This document shows positions 18,048 through 27,854 of a stretch of DNA of 64,000 bases, piece after piece. The translations under genes were made by a program, and so were the position numbers. The notes under the pieces are model-generated. The model was not told the origin of the DNA. It searched no databases and worked only from the letters and a program-made list of their open reading frames with translations. The stretch comes from Bacteroidota bacterium (lineage in GTDB: Bacteria; Bacteroidota; Bacteroidia; UKL13-3). Position 1 is the first letter of the stretch, and each line of letters begins with the position of its first letter. The DNA lies in contig CANNQU010000006.1 in assembly GCA_947507965.1 (NCBI GenBank), forward strand, positions 17,781 through 81,780, in the 5' to 3' direction.

Positions 18048-19355
18048 TTATAGTTTTAAAAACTCTACTCTTCGATTATTTGCCTTCCCTTCCGGTGTGG
18101 TATTCGGAGCCGTGGCCTCGCCTTCGCCTTTCCCATCTGTTTCCATACGCGATGCATCCACTCCAAAGTCCTTACTTAATGAGTTTTTAACAGAGGCAGC
18201 TCTTCTCTTCGATAAATCGAGGTTCGATTTGTCATCGCCATCACTATCCGTATGGCCCACGATTTTCACTTTCACCGTTGGATTATCTTTCAGCACCTGA
18301 GCAATTTCTTTTAACGTACCATACGATTCGCCTTTTATTTTGTCGGAATTTACATCAAACAAAATACCATGCGTAACGAGTTTTCCATCAGTAATTAGTT
18401 TGCTGCGCATATCGGCAGCTCCAATCGCCACTCGCACGTTGCTCATAAAAATCGGACCGGCATCATCATTACTAAAATTTAAGCCCGGGTTATTGGAGAA
18501 CTTCACTCGGTTAAGTTTTGCATTGGCTGGAAAAGCCTTTGGTAAGTCTAATACTTTTATTTCGTTTACATAAACACGCATCCGTTGTTTTTGACCCCAG
18601 ATAGAGATATGAACTTTTTGATTATAGTAATTCGAATTAGACACCTGAGCACTCGAACCTATTTGATCGGCATCCGTTCCATTCCAGTTAACCACATCCC
18701 ACGAGCTTTGCGTAATAAGCTGTATGGCGGCAGTGCCTAAAGCTACTCCATCACTGTTTACCAGATCCTTATCGGATGAATAAATGGTTAACCCAAAATA
18801 CGGATCTTCTTTGCCTTCAGGCTTCTGCATGAGTAGGTCATACTCAAGGGTGAAATTATCAGGAAAAGGAGTGGATAAATTGGGAGAATAAGAAACACCA
18901 GCACTCCATTTAAGCCAACGACCATCGAAGCTACTTAAGGTAACAACCTCCCCCGATCCATTGGTATTCCAATTTACAGGGAAATCGCCAATTGCATCCT
19001 GTGTAAAATCCTCATAGAAAATTACCTTATCGCCCGGGATAAAATCATATTTGGAGAAACTCTTTATATCATCTTTGCCTGATGGTGGAGTCGGTTTGCT
19101 ATCTGTATTCTGTTTTTCAGAAGTATTTTCCTTCGAATTCGAATCCGTGGTCTTCGTTTTCGAATCTTTGTCCTTTTTCTTGGTGCTCTCCTTTGCTGCC
19201 GCTTCTGTTTCGTCGAGGCCCTTATCTATACCTTCATCTACTTTCTGTTCAACCCGTTGGTTTACTTTGTCCTTCACCTTACCACGAATGTCAATTTGCG
19301 ATTTTCCGAAATAGCTCACGCTGATAACGGATAAGAAGAGAATTAATTTTTTCAT
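18048..19355 (-). CDS. OmpA-family outer membrane protein with LamG-like middle region
   Basis: A signal peptide (MKKLILFLSVISVSYFGKSQ) is followed by a charged low-complexity linker (about 25-95) and a beta-rich middle region beginning KVIFYEDFTQDAIGDFP that resembles concanavalin/LamG sandwiches. It ends with a C-terminal OmpA peptidoglycan-binding domain (FDVNSDKIKGES, KIVGHTDSDGDD, LSKRRAASVKNSL, NNRRVEF). The protein is likely periplasmic or outer-membrane associated and tethers the envelope to peptidoglycan. It has no 8-strand OmpA barrel. It stands alone between the convergent SGNH-like gene and an upstream 303-bp gap. Confidence 0.82.
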   Translation of the reverse strand: MKKLILFLSVISVSYFGKSQIDIRGKVKDKVNQRVEQKVDEGIDKGLDETEAAAKESTKKKDKDSKTKTTDSNSKENTSEKQNTDSKPTPPSGKDDIKSFSKYDFIPGDKVIFYEDFTQDAIGDFPVNWNTNGSGEVVTLSSFDGRWLKWSAGVSYSPNLSTPFPDNFTLEYDLLMQKPEGKEDPYFGLTIYSSDKDLVNSDGVALGTAAIQLITQSSWDVVNWNGTDADQIGSSAQVSNSNYYNQKVHISIWGQKQRMRVYVNEIKVLDLPKAFPANAKLNRVKFSNNPGLNFSNDDAGPIFMSNVRVAIGAADMRSKLITDGKLVTHGILFDVNSDKIKGESYGTLKEIAQVLKDNPTVKVKIVGHTDSDGDDKSNLDLSKRRAASVKNSLSKDFGVDASRMETDGKGEGEATAPNTTPEGKANNRRVEFLKL

Positions 19356-19658
19356 AAAAAAGAGAATTTTTTTGAGTTATTGTACTTTAGTATTTGAATT
19401 ATAAAGTCAGTAGCGTTTGAATTTCATCAAACAGCATGACAAATAGTAATGCAAATAAGAAAAAAAAACAATACCATACAACAAATAGGTGTTAATTGAT
19501 TTCTCTGACTAATTAATAAAAGGGGCTGACACCTGGTTTGTGAAGCACGCTAATTCTTAGTTTTCTTTTTCATTCTAAGCTCGATGGCATCATGGGATAA
19601 AATTAGACACAAAAAAACAGGCTGTCGTTAGGCAGCCTGTTTTTATAAAATTATTTTA
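19356..19658. other. Intergenic region of 303 bp
   Basis: AT-rich spacer between two minus-strand genes. It contains the terminator at 19613-19644 and presumably the promoter of the OmpA-family gene, for which I see no good TAnnTTTG match. A short GGGGCTGACACC segment near 19524 stands out in base composition, but no flanking repeat is visible. No ORF or RNA gene is supported. Confidence 0.6.
19613..19644. terminator. Bidirectional intrinsic terminator downstream of the Omp28-type gene
   Basis: AAAAACAGGCTG pairs perfectly with CAGCCTGTTTTT around an 8-nt loop. The A-tract and U-tract make it usable in either direction. It lies 15 bp beyond the stop of the Omp28-type lipoprotein gene. Confidence 0.85.
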
Positions 19659-20543
19659 TTATTGAACGTCTATCTCTAGGGCGTTTATAATTTCAAGTTG
19701 TCCACGACTAACATAGACCACTACTTTTAGATTATCCACAACCACTGCTCCACCGCCAGTTACAGCCGTTCCATGGTAATCTGCAGGCACGGTATAAGTA
19801 TAGGTTTTACTTACTTTAGCTCCTACTGTTGTTGCTTCACTAATAGCTGCACCCCAGTTTCCGGGAGTAATCATATCTCTTAACACATGGTTCTCTTCAT
19901 AATTGTTTGGATCAGGAAGTCCTCCTGATTGCTTTGCCATCAATTTATCTTGAAGCAAAGCCACGTTAATATTATTTGGAACTGTTTCAGCCGCAGTATA
20001 ATATAAATCAACCAATACCGTTAATTTACGTGTGGCAGCATCGAAAGTAGCTTTTGCCCCAATATTTACAGGTGCTGGCATAGCCATGATGGCCGTTGCT
20101 GCTTTGCTCCATTGACCTCTATCCATGGTTATTAAACTAAGAGCAGCATTCATTGGGGTAGCACCAACAGAGGCGCATGTGGCGCGATTCATGGTGCCGG
20201 CAGGATATCCCGATGGCTTAGCTTGTGCATCAATGGCCGTGCCCGCTAAGGTAGTGAAGTCGGCCCAACCGGGTTGAGGAACAGCGTAAAGATTTGCGTT
20301 GGTAGCAATAATGATAAATTTACCAGGATTAGCATCTAAAATAGCTTTTGCTCTTACGTGGCCATCAGGGCAGTAACCACAACGTACACCGGTAAAATCC
20401 TCGAGCATCGCTACTCTGTTAGAAGGTGATGTTGAAGCAAGAAATACAGGAACAACGGGGTCGTCTGCCTTCTTCTTTTTACAAGATTGAGTTGCTGTTG
20501 TAAGCAATGTAGCAACGAGAATAAAGGATAAAATACGTTTCAT
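19659..20543 (-). CDS. Omp28-related lipoprotein
   Basis: A lipoprotein signal peptide (ATLLTTATQSC, acylated Cys21) followed by KKKKADD. The body matches the Omp28 family of Bacteroidota envelope proteins. A thioredoxin-like opening NRVAMLEDFTGVRCGYCPDGH contains Cys55 and Cys58, and a C-terminal beta-rich region ends in LEIINALEIDV. The CxxC placement suggests a thioredoxin-fold ancestry; whether it is redox-active is unknown. It is a monocistronic gene with a strong terminator. Confidence 0.8.
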   Translation of the reverse strand: MKRILSFILVATLLTTATQSCKKKKADDPVVPVFLASTSPSNRVAMLEDFTGVRCGYCPDGHVRAKAILDANPGKFIIIATNANLYAVPQPGWADFTTLAGTAIDAQAKPSGYPAGTMNRATCASVGATPMNAALSLITMDRGQWSKAATAIMAMPAPVNIGAKATFDAATRKLTVLVDLYYTAAETVPNNINVALLQDKLMAKQSGGLPDPNNYEENHVLRDMITPGNWGAAISEATTVGAKVSKTYTYTVPADYHGTAVTGGGAVVVDNLKVVVYVSRGQLEIINALEIDVQ

Positions 20544-20720
20544 GGGTTATTAGGGTTATTAATGAATTGATTTTTTTTTGCAAGTAAATGGAATATTCCC
20601 AAACAAAAAAATTATAATTGTAAAATTTTGGCTCTCTCGATTCGAATTTAGGGCCAAATGTTAAAAACTTAATCCAGGTAGTATATCGCTTATTAATTCT
20701 CTTTAGCTTAAAATTGCATA

Positions 20721-21341
20721 ATGAAAGGTTTGTCAAGATATTTTTTTGTTGTACTTCTTTTTTTAGGCACGGATATTTTTGCCCAAGACATCGATTCAAC
20801 GAAAGAAGAAAAGAATGCAATAAAATATAAGCAGGAAGAGGATACAACCGTGCACTCACTTAACTGGAGTGAAATCAAACCGAAATTAGTCTTTGGCGGT
20901 AGCTTGGGTCTCTCTTTTAATGATGGATATACCTTTTTTGAAGTTTCTCCTCAAGTAGGGTATAAAGTTAAAGAGAACACCGTGGTAGGTGCTGGCTTGC
21001 AAATGTTTGGAATCACCAATAAGTATGATTCCTATTTCCAATATGGGCCTGATTTTTTTATTCGGCAGCATTTGTTAAATATTCTTTTTGCTCAGGCTCA
21101 GTTCGAGTATATTAATTTCGAAACGTATGCCTTGCCCGGAAAACGGTATTGGAACCCAGCTTTTCTTCTAGGGTTCGGTTATGGAACGTATGGTTATAGC
21201 TTCGGCCTGTTCACCGATGTTTTACATACGAAGTATAGCGAGTATATTTACCCGGGGCATATTTATTTTGGTCCGAAAACGGGTAAAGGAAGATATCCTT
21301 ATGGGGTACCCCTGTTTTTTAAGGTGCAGTTATTTTTTTAA
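20721..21341 (+). CDS. Uncharacterised secreted protein, probable outer membrane beta-barrel
   Basis: An N-terminal signal peptide (MKGLSRYFFVVLLFLGTDIFAQ) precedes a short acidic/lysine-rich segment, then about 160 residues with alternating, aromatic- and glycine-rich strands (VFGGSLGLSFNDGYTFFEVSPQVGYKV, FLLGFGYGTYGYSFGLF) ending in an aromatic FFKVQLFF. The pattern, including the terminal Phe, suits a small 8-stranded outer membrane barrel. I do not recognise a named family. It lies 17 bp upstream of the aminotransferase gene and may share its transcript. Function unknown. Confidence 0.65.
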   Translation: MKGLSRYFFVVLLFLGTDIFAQDIDSTKEEKNAIKYKQEEDTTVHSLNWSEIKPKLVFGGSLGLSFNDGYTFFEVSPQVGYKVKENTVVGAGLQMFGITNKYDSYFQYGPDFFIRQHLLNILFAQAQFEYINFETYALPGKRYWNPAFLLGFGYGTYGYSFGLFTDVLHTKYSEYIYPGHIYFGPKTGKGRYPYGVPLFFKVQLFF

Positions 21342-21358
21342 ATCAATAAACGAAGCGT

Positions 21359-22513
21359 ATGCAATTTAACGGTGTAATAAAATCGAAACTCTCTGGAGTT
21401 GGAACAAGCATCTTTACCGTAATGTCGCAGTTGGCTGCCGAGCATGATGCCATTAATCTCGCTCAGGGTTTTCCTAATTTTATGTGCAGTAAGGATCTCA
21501 TTTCATTGGTTAATAAATACATGAATAAGGGGTTTAATCAATATGCTCCAATGCCCGGACTGATGTCCTTACGCGAGCAAATTGCTATAAAAACAGAAAA
21601 GCTTTATTCTGCAAGATATAATCCCGAAACAGAAATTACGATAACACCAGGTGGAACCCTTGCTATTTATGCCGCCATCGAAGCACTCGTTATACCCGGT
21701 GACGAAGTGATTATTATTGAACCTTGTTATGATTCTTACACTCCTTCGGTAAGGCTTGCCGGAGGTGTAGCAAAATATGCGCGCCTGCAATTTCCTAAAT
21801 TTACAATCGACTGGAATGATGTTAAAAAGTTGGTTTCTTTCAAGACCAAATTAATACTTATCAATACCCCGCATAATCCTACAGGTACTGTGCTAACAGC
21901 CGCCGATATGCAGAAATTAGAGAGAATCGTAGACAACACGGATATCATTGTGATTAGTGATGAAGTCTATGAGCATATCATTTTTGATGAACTCGAGCAT
22001 CAGAGTGTTTGCCGTTTTCCTAAGTTGGCCGAACATAGCGTAATTATTAGCTCATTTGGCAAAACATACCATACCACCGGCTGGAAACTAGGCTATTTTT
22101 TAGCTCCTGAAAATATAACCAAGGAAATCCGTAAAGCATATCAGTTTATGGCCTTTTCTGCGAATACGCCGATACAATATGCCGTTGCAGAGTTCATAAA
22201 AAAGGAAGACGAATACCTTAACCTCTCTGCCTTTTATCAGGAAAAACGCGACTATTTCAGGAAGCTGATTAAAGGAAGTCGGTTTAAATTATTGAATTGC
22301 AATGGGAGCTATTTCCAAAGTATAGGGTATGAAAAAATAAGTGACATGAACGATGTGGAATTTGCAAAGAAACTTACATTAGAAAATAAAATTGCAACCA
22401 TTCCTACATCCGTGTTTTATCATAATAATATGGATAATAAAATGTTACGACTCTGTTTTGCAAAAGATAACGAAACACTCGAGAAAGCTGCCGATGCACT
22501 ACTCAATATCTAA
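21359..22513 (+). CDS. PLP-dependent class I/II aminotransferase, methionine/kynurenine aminotransferase type
   Basis: Fold-type I PLP enzyme. Features in order are INLAQGFPNF near the N-terminus (typical of YbdL/KAT-like methionine aminotransferases), INTPHNPTGTVL, the cofactor-binding ISDEVYEHI, and the Schiff-base lysine in SSFGKTYHTTGWKLGY. C-terminal LRLCFAKDNETL carries the carboxylate-binding arginine. It probably transaminates methionine or aromatic 2-oxo acids, perhaps the last step of methionine salvage, but substrate assignment within this family from sequence alone is uncertain. The length (384) is usual. Confidence 0.85.
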   Translation: MQFNGVIKSKLSGVGTSIFTVMSQLAAEHDAINLAQGFPNFMCSKDLISLVNKYMNKGFNQYAPMPGLMSLREQIAIKTEKLYSARYNPETEITITPGGTLAIYAAIEALVIPGDEVIIIEPCYDSYTPSVRLAGGVAKYARLQFPKFTIDWNDVKKLVSFKTKLILINTPHNPTGTVLTAADMQKLERIVDNTDIIVISDEVYEHIIFDELEHQSVCRFPKLAEHSVIISSFGKTYHTTGWKLGYFLAPENITKEIRKAYQFMAFSANTPIQYAVAEFIKKEDEYLNLSAFYQEKRDYFRKLIKGSRFKLLNCNGSYFQSIGYEKISDMNDVEFAKKLTLENKIATIPTSVFYHNNMDNKMLRLCFAKDNETLEKAADALLNI

Positions 22514-22575
22514 TTTTATTGAATCATAGTTCGGGCAATTCCTATCGGTGCTTGTATTACATCAATAATTTTCTA

Positions 22576-23307
22576 TCATCCTCTGAGTACCTCAGCTAAA
22601 ATTAGATGCGATTTTATTTCTCTGAAATTAAGCAAATGAATTTTATAATAATAGATTAATCCAAGCAATAAATTATTTCGTAATTCATTGCCCATTTTCA
22701 CTCCTGGTAAAGAGTCAATCGAAACATCTAATAATTGTTTCAAGGCGAGGCTCTCGTCTTTCATTAAAAAATCGGGGTGTGGGTTTATTTCTGAGTTGAA
22801 AATCCCATCGCGTAAGTTAAAGTAGCAAGCCGATGCGTCTCCGTTGGAGTGAGGATAAAGGCCAAGATAACGGCTATAACGAACCAAAAAGAAATGTGGG
22901 AAAACGGCAGGTAAGCTTTCGGTTTCATTCATAAATTTTAAGATTTCCTCTATAAATACATATAAATCTTCGTGCGGGGCCTCATCGGCGATGGTTTTGT
23001 AAAGTACTTCTGCCACAAAAAGGGCAATGGCTTGTTTGCTAAAATTACGTTGTATATTATGCAAGGGCTCATAACATCGTGCGTCTTTTAATATATTGAA
23101 CGCAGAAGCCGTTTTCTTATGGCTCATATCCATCTCCAGCATACTGAAAGGCAAAAACAAAGAAGCAGAAAGGTTGCTTTTTGGGCTTCTAAAACCTTTA
23201 ATCATAAAGCTTTTCAATCCAAAATCTTTCGTGAAAATCTTCACGATGAGTCCACTATCTCCGTATTTCAAAGCGTGAAGTACGATTCCATGCGTTTTTT
23301 GATGCAT
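22576..23307 (-). CDS. recO: DNA repair protein RecO
   Basis: A mediator of RecFOR recombinational repair, loading RecA on SSB-coated single-stranded DNA. The N-terminal OB-fold is recognisable (THGIVLHALKYGDSGLIVKIFTKDFGLKSF), followed by the helical C-terminal domain. No CxxC...CxxC zinc finger is present in the 140-180 region, where some RecO proteins have one; the segment reads ACYFNLRDGIFNSE. The length (243) is normal. It is divergent from sdhC, and the shared 176-bp intergenic region holds the sdh promoter. Confidence 0.9.
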   Translation of the reverse strand: MHQKTHGIVLHALKYGDSGLIVKIFTKDFGLKSFMIKGFRSPKSNLSASLFLPFSMLEMDMSHKKTASAFNILKDARCYEPLHNIQRNFSKQAIALFVAEVLYKTIADEAPHEDLYVFIEEILKFMNETESLPAVFPHFFLVRYSRYLGLYPHSNGDASACYFNLRDGIFNSEINPHPDFLMKDESLALKQLLDVSIDSLPGVKMGNELRNNLLLGLIYYYKIHLLNFREIKSHLILAEVLRG

Positions 23308-23434
23308 TATTTAGATATAATATAAGTAGTGTAAAACATTTTTAGGTTTTACTTGCACTTTGTTGTGAAAATTCAAATGTACGATTCTATCTTTGCCAAG
23401 TTTTCAAATGGGTTATAGTTTTTAAAAATAGCTC

Positions 23435-23442
23435 TAATTTTG
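23435..23442 (+). promoter_or_regulatory. sdhCAB -7 promoter element (TAATTTTG)
   Basis: An exact TAnnTTTG match 41 bases before the sdhC ATG, giving a leader of about 35 nt, one of the longer leaders in the window. Confidence 0.6.
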
Positions 23443-23483
23443 TACTCATCAAAATATAAGTTTTTTAACCGTTAACGAATACG

Positions 23484-24170
23484 ATGAACTGGTTTACACA
23501 AACACTAACTTCTACGCTTGGCAAAAAGATGGTGATGGGAATCACTGGCTTATTCCTAATCATTTTTCTAATCGTGCATTGTGGCGTTAATGCACTTGTT
23601 TTTTTTCCAGACGATGGAGAAATGTTTAACAAGGCTGCCCATTTTATGGGCACCAATTTTTTTATTAGGCTTGGCGAAGTCGTGTTGTTTATCGGAATCC
23701 TTTGGCATATCGTTCAATCGCTTATGGTAACCCTTACGAATGTTATGGCACGCCCTCATGGATATGCTAAATTCACGAATAGCAGTCCTTGGTACAGTCG
23801 TAGCATGGGTTTATTAGGCACACTAATATTAATATTTCTCATTATTCACCTAGCGCATTTTTGGGTTAAATCGCGCATTACCGGAGTGAGTCATCAAATT
23901 TCATTCGAAGGCAAATCAATGGACAATCTCTACGGTGAAATGGTGACTGTATTTTCTGAATTATGGGTGGTAATTCTCTACGTACTTGCTATGATTTCAT
24001 TGTCGTATCATCTGATGCATGGTTTTCAATCGGCCTTTCAAACCTTAGGTATAAATCATAAAAAATATACCCCGTTGATTCAAATGTTGGGACTCATTTA
24101 CAGCATTCTTATCCCACTGGCATTTGCGGCAATGCCCGTTGTCATGTATATTCAATTTTGGTACAACTAG
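23484..24170 (+). CDS. sdhC: Succinate dehydrogenase cytochrome b subunit (b558 type)
   Basis: The membrane anchor of complex II. The 228-residue protein has five hydrophobic segments beginning at about residues 17, 70, 106, 155 and 200, with histidines in several of them (FLIVHCGVN, GILWHIVQSL, LSYHLMHGF) suited to bind two hemes. This is the single-subunit diheme b558 type used by Bacteroidota and Bacillus rather than separate SdhC/SdhD. It is the first gene of sdhCAB and should pass electrons from the FeS subunit to menaquinone. Confidence 0.93.
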   Translation: MNWFTQTLTSTLGKKMVMGITGLFLIIFLIVHCGVNALVFFPDDGEMFNKAAHFMGTNFFIRLGEVVLFIGILWHIVQSLMVTLTNVMARPHGYAKFTNSSPWYSRSMGLLGTLILIFLIIHLAHFWVKSRITGVSHQISFEGKSMDNLYGEMVTVFSELWVVILYVLAMISLSYHLMHGFQSAFQTLGINHKKYTPLIQMLGLIYSILIPLAFAAMPVVMYIQFWYN

Positions 24171-24241
24171 GCGGGTATACTATAACACCCAATCAAGGCA
24201 CAAATTAAGAGCATAAAAACGGCTTCAAAAAAGTAAATATC

Positions 24242-26221
24242 ATGTCAAAATTAGAATCTAAAATACCCGAAGGCCCGATAGAAACGAAATGGAGTAAGTA
24301 CAAAAGTTCCGTTCCATTAGTTAACCCTTCCAACAAGCGTAATCTGGAAATCTTGATTGTTGGTTCAGGTTTGGCAGGCGCATCCGCTGCTGCGTCATTG
24401 GCCGAATTAGGCTATAAAGTAAAAGTCTTCTGCTTCCAGGATTCTCCACGACGTGCTCATAGCATTGCAGCGCAAGGTGGGATAAATGCAGCAAAAAACT
24501 ATCAGAATGATGGCGATAGTACCTATCGCTTATTTTATGATACCATCAAAGGTGGCGACTACCGCGCACGGGAAGGAAATGTGCATCGCTTGGCTGAAGT
24601 AAGCTCAAGTATCATCGATCAATGTGTAGCCCAAGGAGTTCCCTTCGCACGCGAATACGGTGGCCTTTTAAGTAACCGTTCTTTTGGAGGAACACAAGTA
24701 CAACGTACATTTTATGCTGCCGGACAAACAGGTCAACAACTTTTACTCGGGGCATATTCTGCTATGGAGCGACAGGTAGGTATGGGTACCGTGCAAATGT
24801 ATGCACGCCACGAAATGCTAGATCTGGTAACCATCGACGGAAAAGCTAGAGGGATCATCGCAAAAAATTTAGTTACCGGTGAACTTGAACGTTATTTCGG
24901 GCACGCGGTACTTCTCTGCTCAGGAGGGTATGGAAATGTATTCTACCTTAGTACCAATGCCATGGGAGCCAATGTTACTGCAATTTGGCGCGCTCATAAA
25001 CAAGGGGCCGTAATGGGTAACCCATGTTTCACGCAAATACATCCTACCTGTATCCCGGTAAGTGGCGACCACCAATCGAAACTCACGCTTATGAGCGAAT
25101 CTTTACGTAACGATGGAAGAATATGGGTGCCCAAAAAGCAAGGCGATGACCGCAATCCGAATGATATTCCGGAAGATGAACGCGACTATTATTTGGAAAG
25201 AAGGTATCCTGCTTTTGGCAACCTGGTTCCTCGTGATGTGGCCTCTCGTGCTGCCAAAGAACGCTGCGATGCCGGCTTCGGCGTAGGCCCAAGCAAAATG
25301 GCGGTGTATCTCGATTTCAAATTTAATATGATGCGCTATGGCCGGGTGGAAGCTTCCAAACTTGGACTTGCCAATGCCTCTGATGAGGAAATTCTAAAGC
25401 TAGGAAAGGAAGTAATAAAGGAAAAATACGGCAACCTGTTCGATATGTATAAACAGATTACAGGCGACAATCCTTACGAAGCTTCTATGCGTATTTATCC
25501 TGCTGTACATTATACGATGGGTGGTTTATGGGTTGATTACGATTTGATGACTACCGTTCCGGGATTGTATTGCCTAGGCGAAGCGAACTTCAGTGACCAT
25601 GGTGCAAATAGACTTGGTGCTTCGGCATTGATGCAAGGGTTGGCCGATGGGTATTATGTTATTCCTTACACCATTGGTGCCTACCTTAGCAAAGAAATTG
25701 CAACCAAAGCTATTGATACCAATCACCCGGCATTTGTAGAATCGGAGCAGCGAGTGCAAAATATTTTGGATACCTTATTAAATATTAAAGGATCTAAAAC
25801 AGTGGAGAGTTTCCATAAACGTCTCGGAAAAATAATGTGGGATAAATGTGGTATGGCTCGTAATGAGAAAGGGTTGAAAGAAGCCATTGTGGAAATTCAG
25901 GCCTTGAGAAAAGAATACTGGAGCGATGTGCGAATTCCAGGAGTTCAGCATGAATTTAATCCGGAGCTGGACCGCGCGTTTCGTGTCGCCGATTTCCTTG
26001 AGCTGGGGGAGTTGATGTGTATCGATGCCCTTAATCGTCACGAGAGTTGTGGAGGCCATTTCCGTGAAGAGTCGCAAACAGAAGAGGGAGAGGCTTTGCG
26101 CGATGATGAAAACTACGCCTACGTTTCAGTATGGGATTTTAAAGGAGAAAGTCAATGGGAATTGTTAAAAGAAGAATTGAAATTTGAAAATATTAAAATT
26201 GCCCAACGGTCCTATAAATAA
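24242..26221 (+). CDS. sdhA: Succinate dehydrogenase/fumarate reductase flavoprotein subunit
   Basis: The catalytic subunit oxidising succinate to fumarate. The FAD Rossmann motif is [19 protein letters not shown] (about residues 39-57). The histidine for covalent FAD attachment lies in [14 protein letters not shown] (about 78-91). Active-site region [15 protein letters not shown] and capping-domain residues are intact, and the C-terminal domain ends in the usual helical bundle. At 659 residues it has the length of the Bacteroidota/epsilon-type SdhA. It lies 71 bp after sdhC and 66 bp before sdhB. Confidence 0.96.
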   Translation: MSKLESKIPEGPIETKWSKYKSSVPLVNPSNKRNLEILIVGSGLAGASAAASLAELGYKVKVFCFQDSPRRAHSIAAQGGINAAKNYQNDGDSTYRLFYDTIKGGDYRAREGNVHRLAEVSSSIIDQCVAQGVPFAREYGGLLSNRSFGGTQVQRTFYAAGQTGQQLLLGAYSAMERQVGMGTVQMYARHEMLDLVTIDGKARGIIAKNLVTGELERYFGHAVLLCSGGYGNVFYLSTNAMGANVTAIWRAHKQGAVMGNPCFTQIHPTCIPVSGDHQSKLTLMSESLRNDGRIWVPKKQGDDRNPNDIPEDERDYYLERRYPAFGNLVPRDVASRAAKERCDAGFGVGPSKMAVYLDFKFNMMRYGRVEASKLGLANASDEEILKLGKEVIKEKYGNLFDMYKQITGDNPYEASMRIYPAVHYTMGGLWVDYDLMTTVPGLYCLGEANFSDHGANRLGASALMQGLADGYYVIPYTIGAYLSKEIATKAIDTNHPAFVESEQRVQNILDTLLNIKGSKTVESFHKRLGKIMWDKCGMARNEKGLKEAIVEIQALRKEYWSDVRIPGVQHEFNPELDRAFRVADFLELGELMCIDALNRHESCGGHFREESQTEEGEALRDDENYAYVSVWDFKGESQWELLKEELKFENIKIAQRSYK

Positions 26222-26237
26222 GAATATGGTAAATCAA

Positions 26238-26253
26238 CCCGATGACGATCGGG
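26238..26253 (+). other. Hairpin in the sdhA-sdhB spacer
   Basis: CCCGAT-GACG-ATCGGG is a perfect 6-bp, G/C-rich stem with a 4-nt loop, 16 bases after the sdhA stop. There is no U-tract, so it is not a terminator. It could be an mRNA stability or processing element. Confidence 0.4.
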
Positions 26254-26287
26254 GAAGAAATTTTAAATTAAATAATCAGCGTTCACA

Positions 26288-27052
26288 ATGAGTCACGGAT
26301 CAATGAAAATAAACCTTAAAGTTTGGCGTCAAAAAAATGCTCAGGCGAAAGGTAACTTAGAAAATTATACAGTAAACGAGGTGTCACCCGATATGTCGTT
26401 TCTCGAAATGTTCGATGTGCTAAACGAAAGCCTTGTTAATAAAGGCGATGAGCCTATCGCTTTCGACCACGATTGTCGTGAAGGTATTTGCGGAACCTGT
26501 AGTTTATACATCAACGGTCGCCCTCATGGCCCATTGGAAGGAATCACCACGTGCCAGTTGCACATGCGTAGTTTTAATGATGGTGATACCATTACCGTTG
26601 AGCCATGGCGAGCTAAAGCATTTCCTGTTGTAAAAGATTTGGTAGTCGATCGTAGTGCTTTCGACCGTATCATCGCAGCAGGTGGGTATGTTAGTGTAAA
26701 TACGGGCAATGCTCAGGATGCAAATTGTTTGCCCATCAACAAAGAAGATGCAGATGATGCATTTATGAGTGCCTCTTGTATTGGTTGCGGCGCTTGTGTT
26801 GCTGCATGTAAAAATGCTTCTGCCATGCTCTTCGTTGCCGCCAAGGTATCGCAATTGGCCAAGCTGCCCCAAGGACAACCAGAGCGTTATACTCGCGTTG
26901 CCAGTATGGTAGCTCAAATGGATAAAGAAGGTTTTGGGGCTTGTACCAATACCGGTGCCTGCAGTGCCGAGTGTCCTAAAGAAATCTCACTTACTAATAT
27001 CGCGTTACTCAATCGCGATTATATGAGAGCTAAGTTTTTAGAAAATTCTTAA
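26288..27052 (+). CDS. sdhB: Succinate dehydrogenase iron-sulfur subunit
   Basis: Carries the three iron-sulfur clusters linking the flavin to the membrane heme. The [2Fe-2S] ligands are in [17 protein letters not shown], the [4Fe-4S] ligands in [14 protein letters not shown], and the [3Fe-4S]-type site in [17 protein letters not shown]. The length (254) is that of the Bacteroidota type, with an extended linker between the two ferredoxin domains. It is the last gene of sdhCAB and is followed by a strong terminator. Confidence 0.96.
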   Translation: MSHGSMKINLKVWRQKNAQAKGNLENYTVNEVSPDMSFLEMFDVLNESLVNKGDEPIAFDHDCREGICGTCSLYINGRPHGPLEGITTCQLHMRSFNDGDTITVEPWRAKAFPVVKDLVVDRSAFDRIIAAGGYVSVNTGNAQDANCLPINKEDADDAFMSASCIGCGACVAACKNASAMLFVAAKVSQLAKLPQGQPERYTRVASMVAQMDKEGFGACTNTGACSAECPKEISLTNIALLNRDYMRAKFLENS

Positions 27053-27081
27053 AATTCAATTTTAGCTTTTGTATAAGCTCT

Positions 27082-27126
27082 AAAAAAAACGGAGATCTGA
27101 TGAATATCAGACCTCCGTTTTTTTTT
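27082..27126. terminator. Intrinsic terminator of sdhCAB
   Basis: An A-tract followed by a long, nearly perfect stem (ACGGAGaTCTGAT / ATCAGAcCTCCGT, one mismatch) and a run of more than 8 T. Because A- and T-tracts flank both sides, it can also stop the convergent metallopeptidase transcript. Confidence 0.9.
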
Positions 27127-27140
27127 AGTTTGAAATCGCA

Positions 27141-27821
27141 TTAATCGCGTCCTCTATTCATATAAATCATGATATAATAAAGCAACGTAGCTAACGAAGC
27201 AATGGCTGCCACTACATACGTCATGGCAGCCCATTTTAACGCATCTTTTGCATTGGCATGTTCTTCGCGTTGAACGATGTGTGTATTGTCTAACCATGCT
27301 AAGGCTCGTCGGCTCGCATCAAATTCTACGGGTAACGTAACAAAGGAGAACAAGGTAGTTAATGCGAATAATCCAATACCGATAGGTAATAAATAGGGAA
27401 AGGTATTAATCAAAAATATTCCGGCAAGCAATATCCATTGAACATACTGTGATGAAATACTTACAATGGGTACTAATTTGCTACGTAAAGTTAGCCACGT
27501 ATAGGCATTCGCATGTTGTACCGCATGCCCGCACTCATGTGCCGCAACGGCGGCCGAAGTGATAGAATGACCGGCATACACTTCCGCACTTAAATTGACT
27601 GTTTTGTCTAGTGGGTTATAATGATCGGTTAGCTGTCCTTCAACACTTATCACTCGTACATCATATATATTATTGTCTTTTAACATTTTCTCGGCAATGT
27701 CTTTGCCACTCATGCCATTGCGTAAAAGTATTAATGAGTATTTTGATATTTTACTCTTAAATCTCCAGCTTACAAGTAAGCTCATTACAAATGCACCAAT
27801 TCCTAAAATGATAATATTCAT
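27141..27821 (-). CDS. Membrane zinc metallopeptidase (YugP-like)
   Basis: A membrane protein with an N-terminal hydrophobic helix, the zinc motif HECGH in AAHECGHAVQH (about residue 93), and hydrophobic segments in the C-terminal half (IVSISSQYVQWILLAGIFLIN, FPYLLPIGIGLFALTTLFSF, MTYVVAAIASLATLLYYIMIY). This layout is that of the small putative neutral zinc metallopeptidase family common in Bacteroidota and Firmicutes. Substrate and role are unknown, though membrane-protein quality control is often proposed for this type. The transcript leader contains an inverted repeat. Confidence 0.85.
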   Translation of the reverse strand: MNIIILGIGAFVMSLLVSWRFKSKISKYSLILLRNGMSGKDIAEKMLKDNNIYDVRVISVEGQLTDHYNPLDKTVNLSAEVYAGHSITSAAVAAHECGHAVQHANAYTWLTLRSKLVPIVSISSQYVQWILLAGIFLINTFPYLLPIGIGLFALTTLFSFVTLPVEFDASRRALAWLDNTHIVQREEHANAKDALKWAAMTYVVAAIASLATLLYYIMIYMNRGRD

Positions 27822-27828
27822 ATTCGTT

Positions 27829-27851
27829 CAACAATTAATTTTCAATTGTTG
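27829..27851 (-). promoter_or_regulatory. Inverted repeat in the metallopeptidase leader
   Basis: CAACAATT pairs perfectly with AATTGTTG across 7 nt. It lies wholly between the -7 box and the ATG of the metallopeptidase gene, so the short leader would fold into a hairpin ending 7 bases before the start codon. Confidence 0.45.
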
Positions 27852-27854
27852 CTG

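Noticed and set aside
19520-19540. GGGGCTGACACC segment resembling sequences flanking REP-associated transposases
   Set aside because: Only one copy is visible, with no palindromic partner or transposase nearby.
20479-20859. 126-codon minus-strand ORF across the Omp28-type start and the 20721 gene
   Set aside because: It is antisense to the signal peptide of the 20721 gene and out of frame with the Omp28-type gene.
26504-26917. 137-codon ORF antisense to sdhB
   Set aside because: It lies opposite the conserved iron-sulfur cluster region of sdhB and has no domain of its own.
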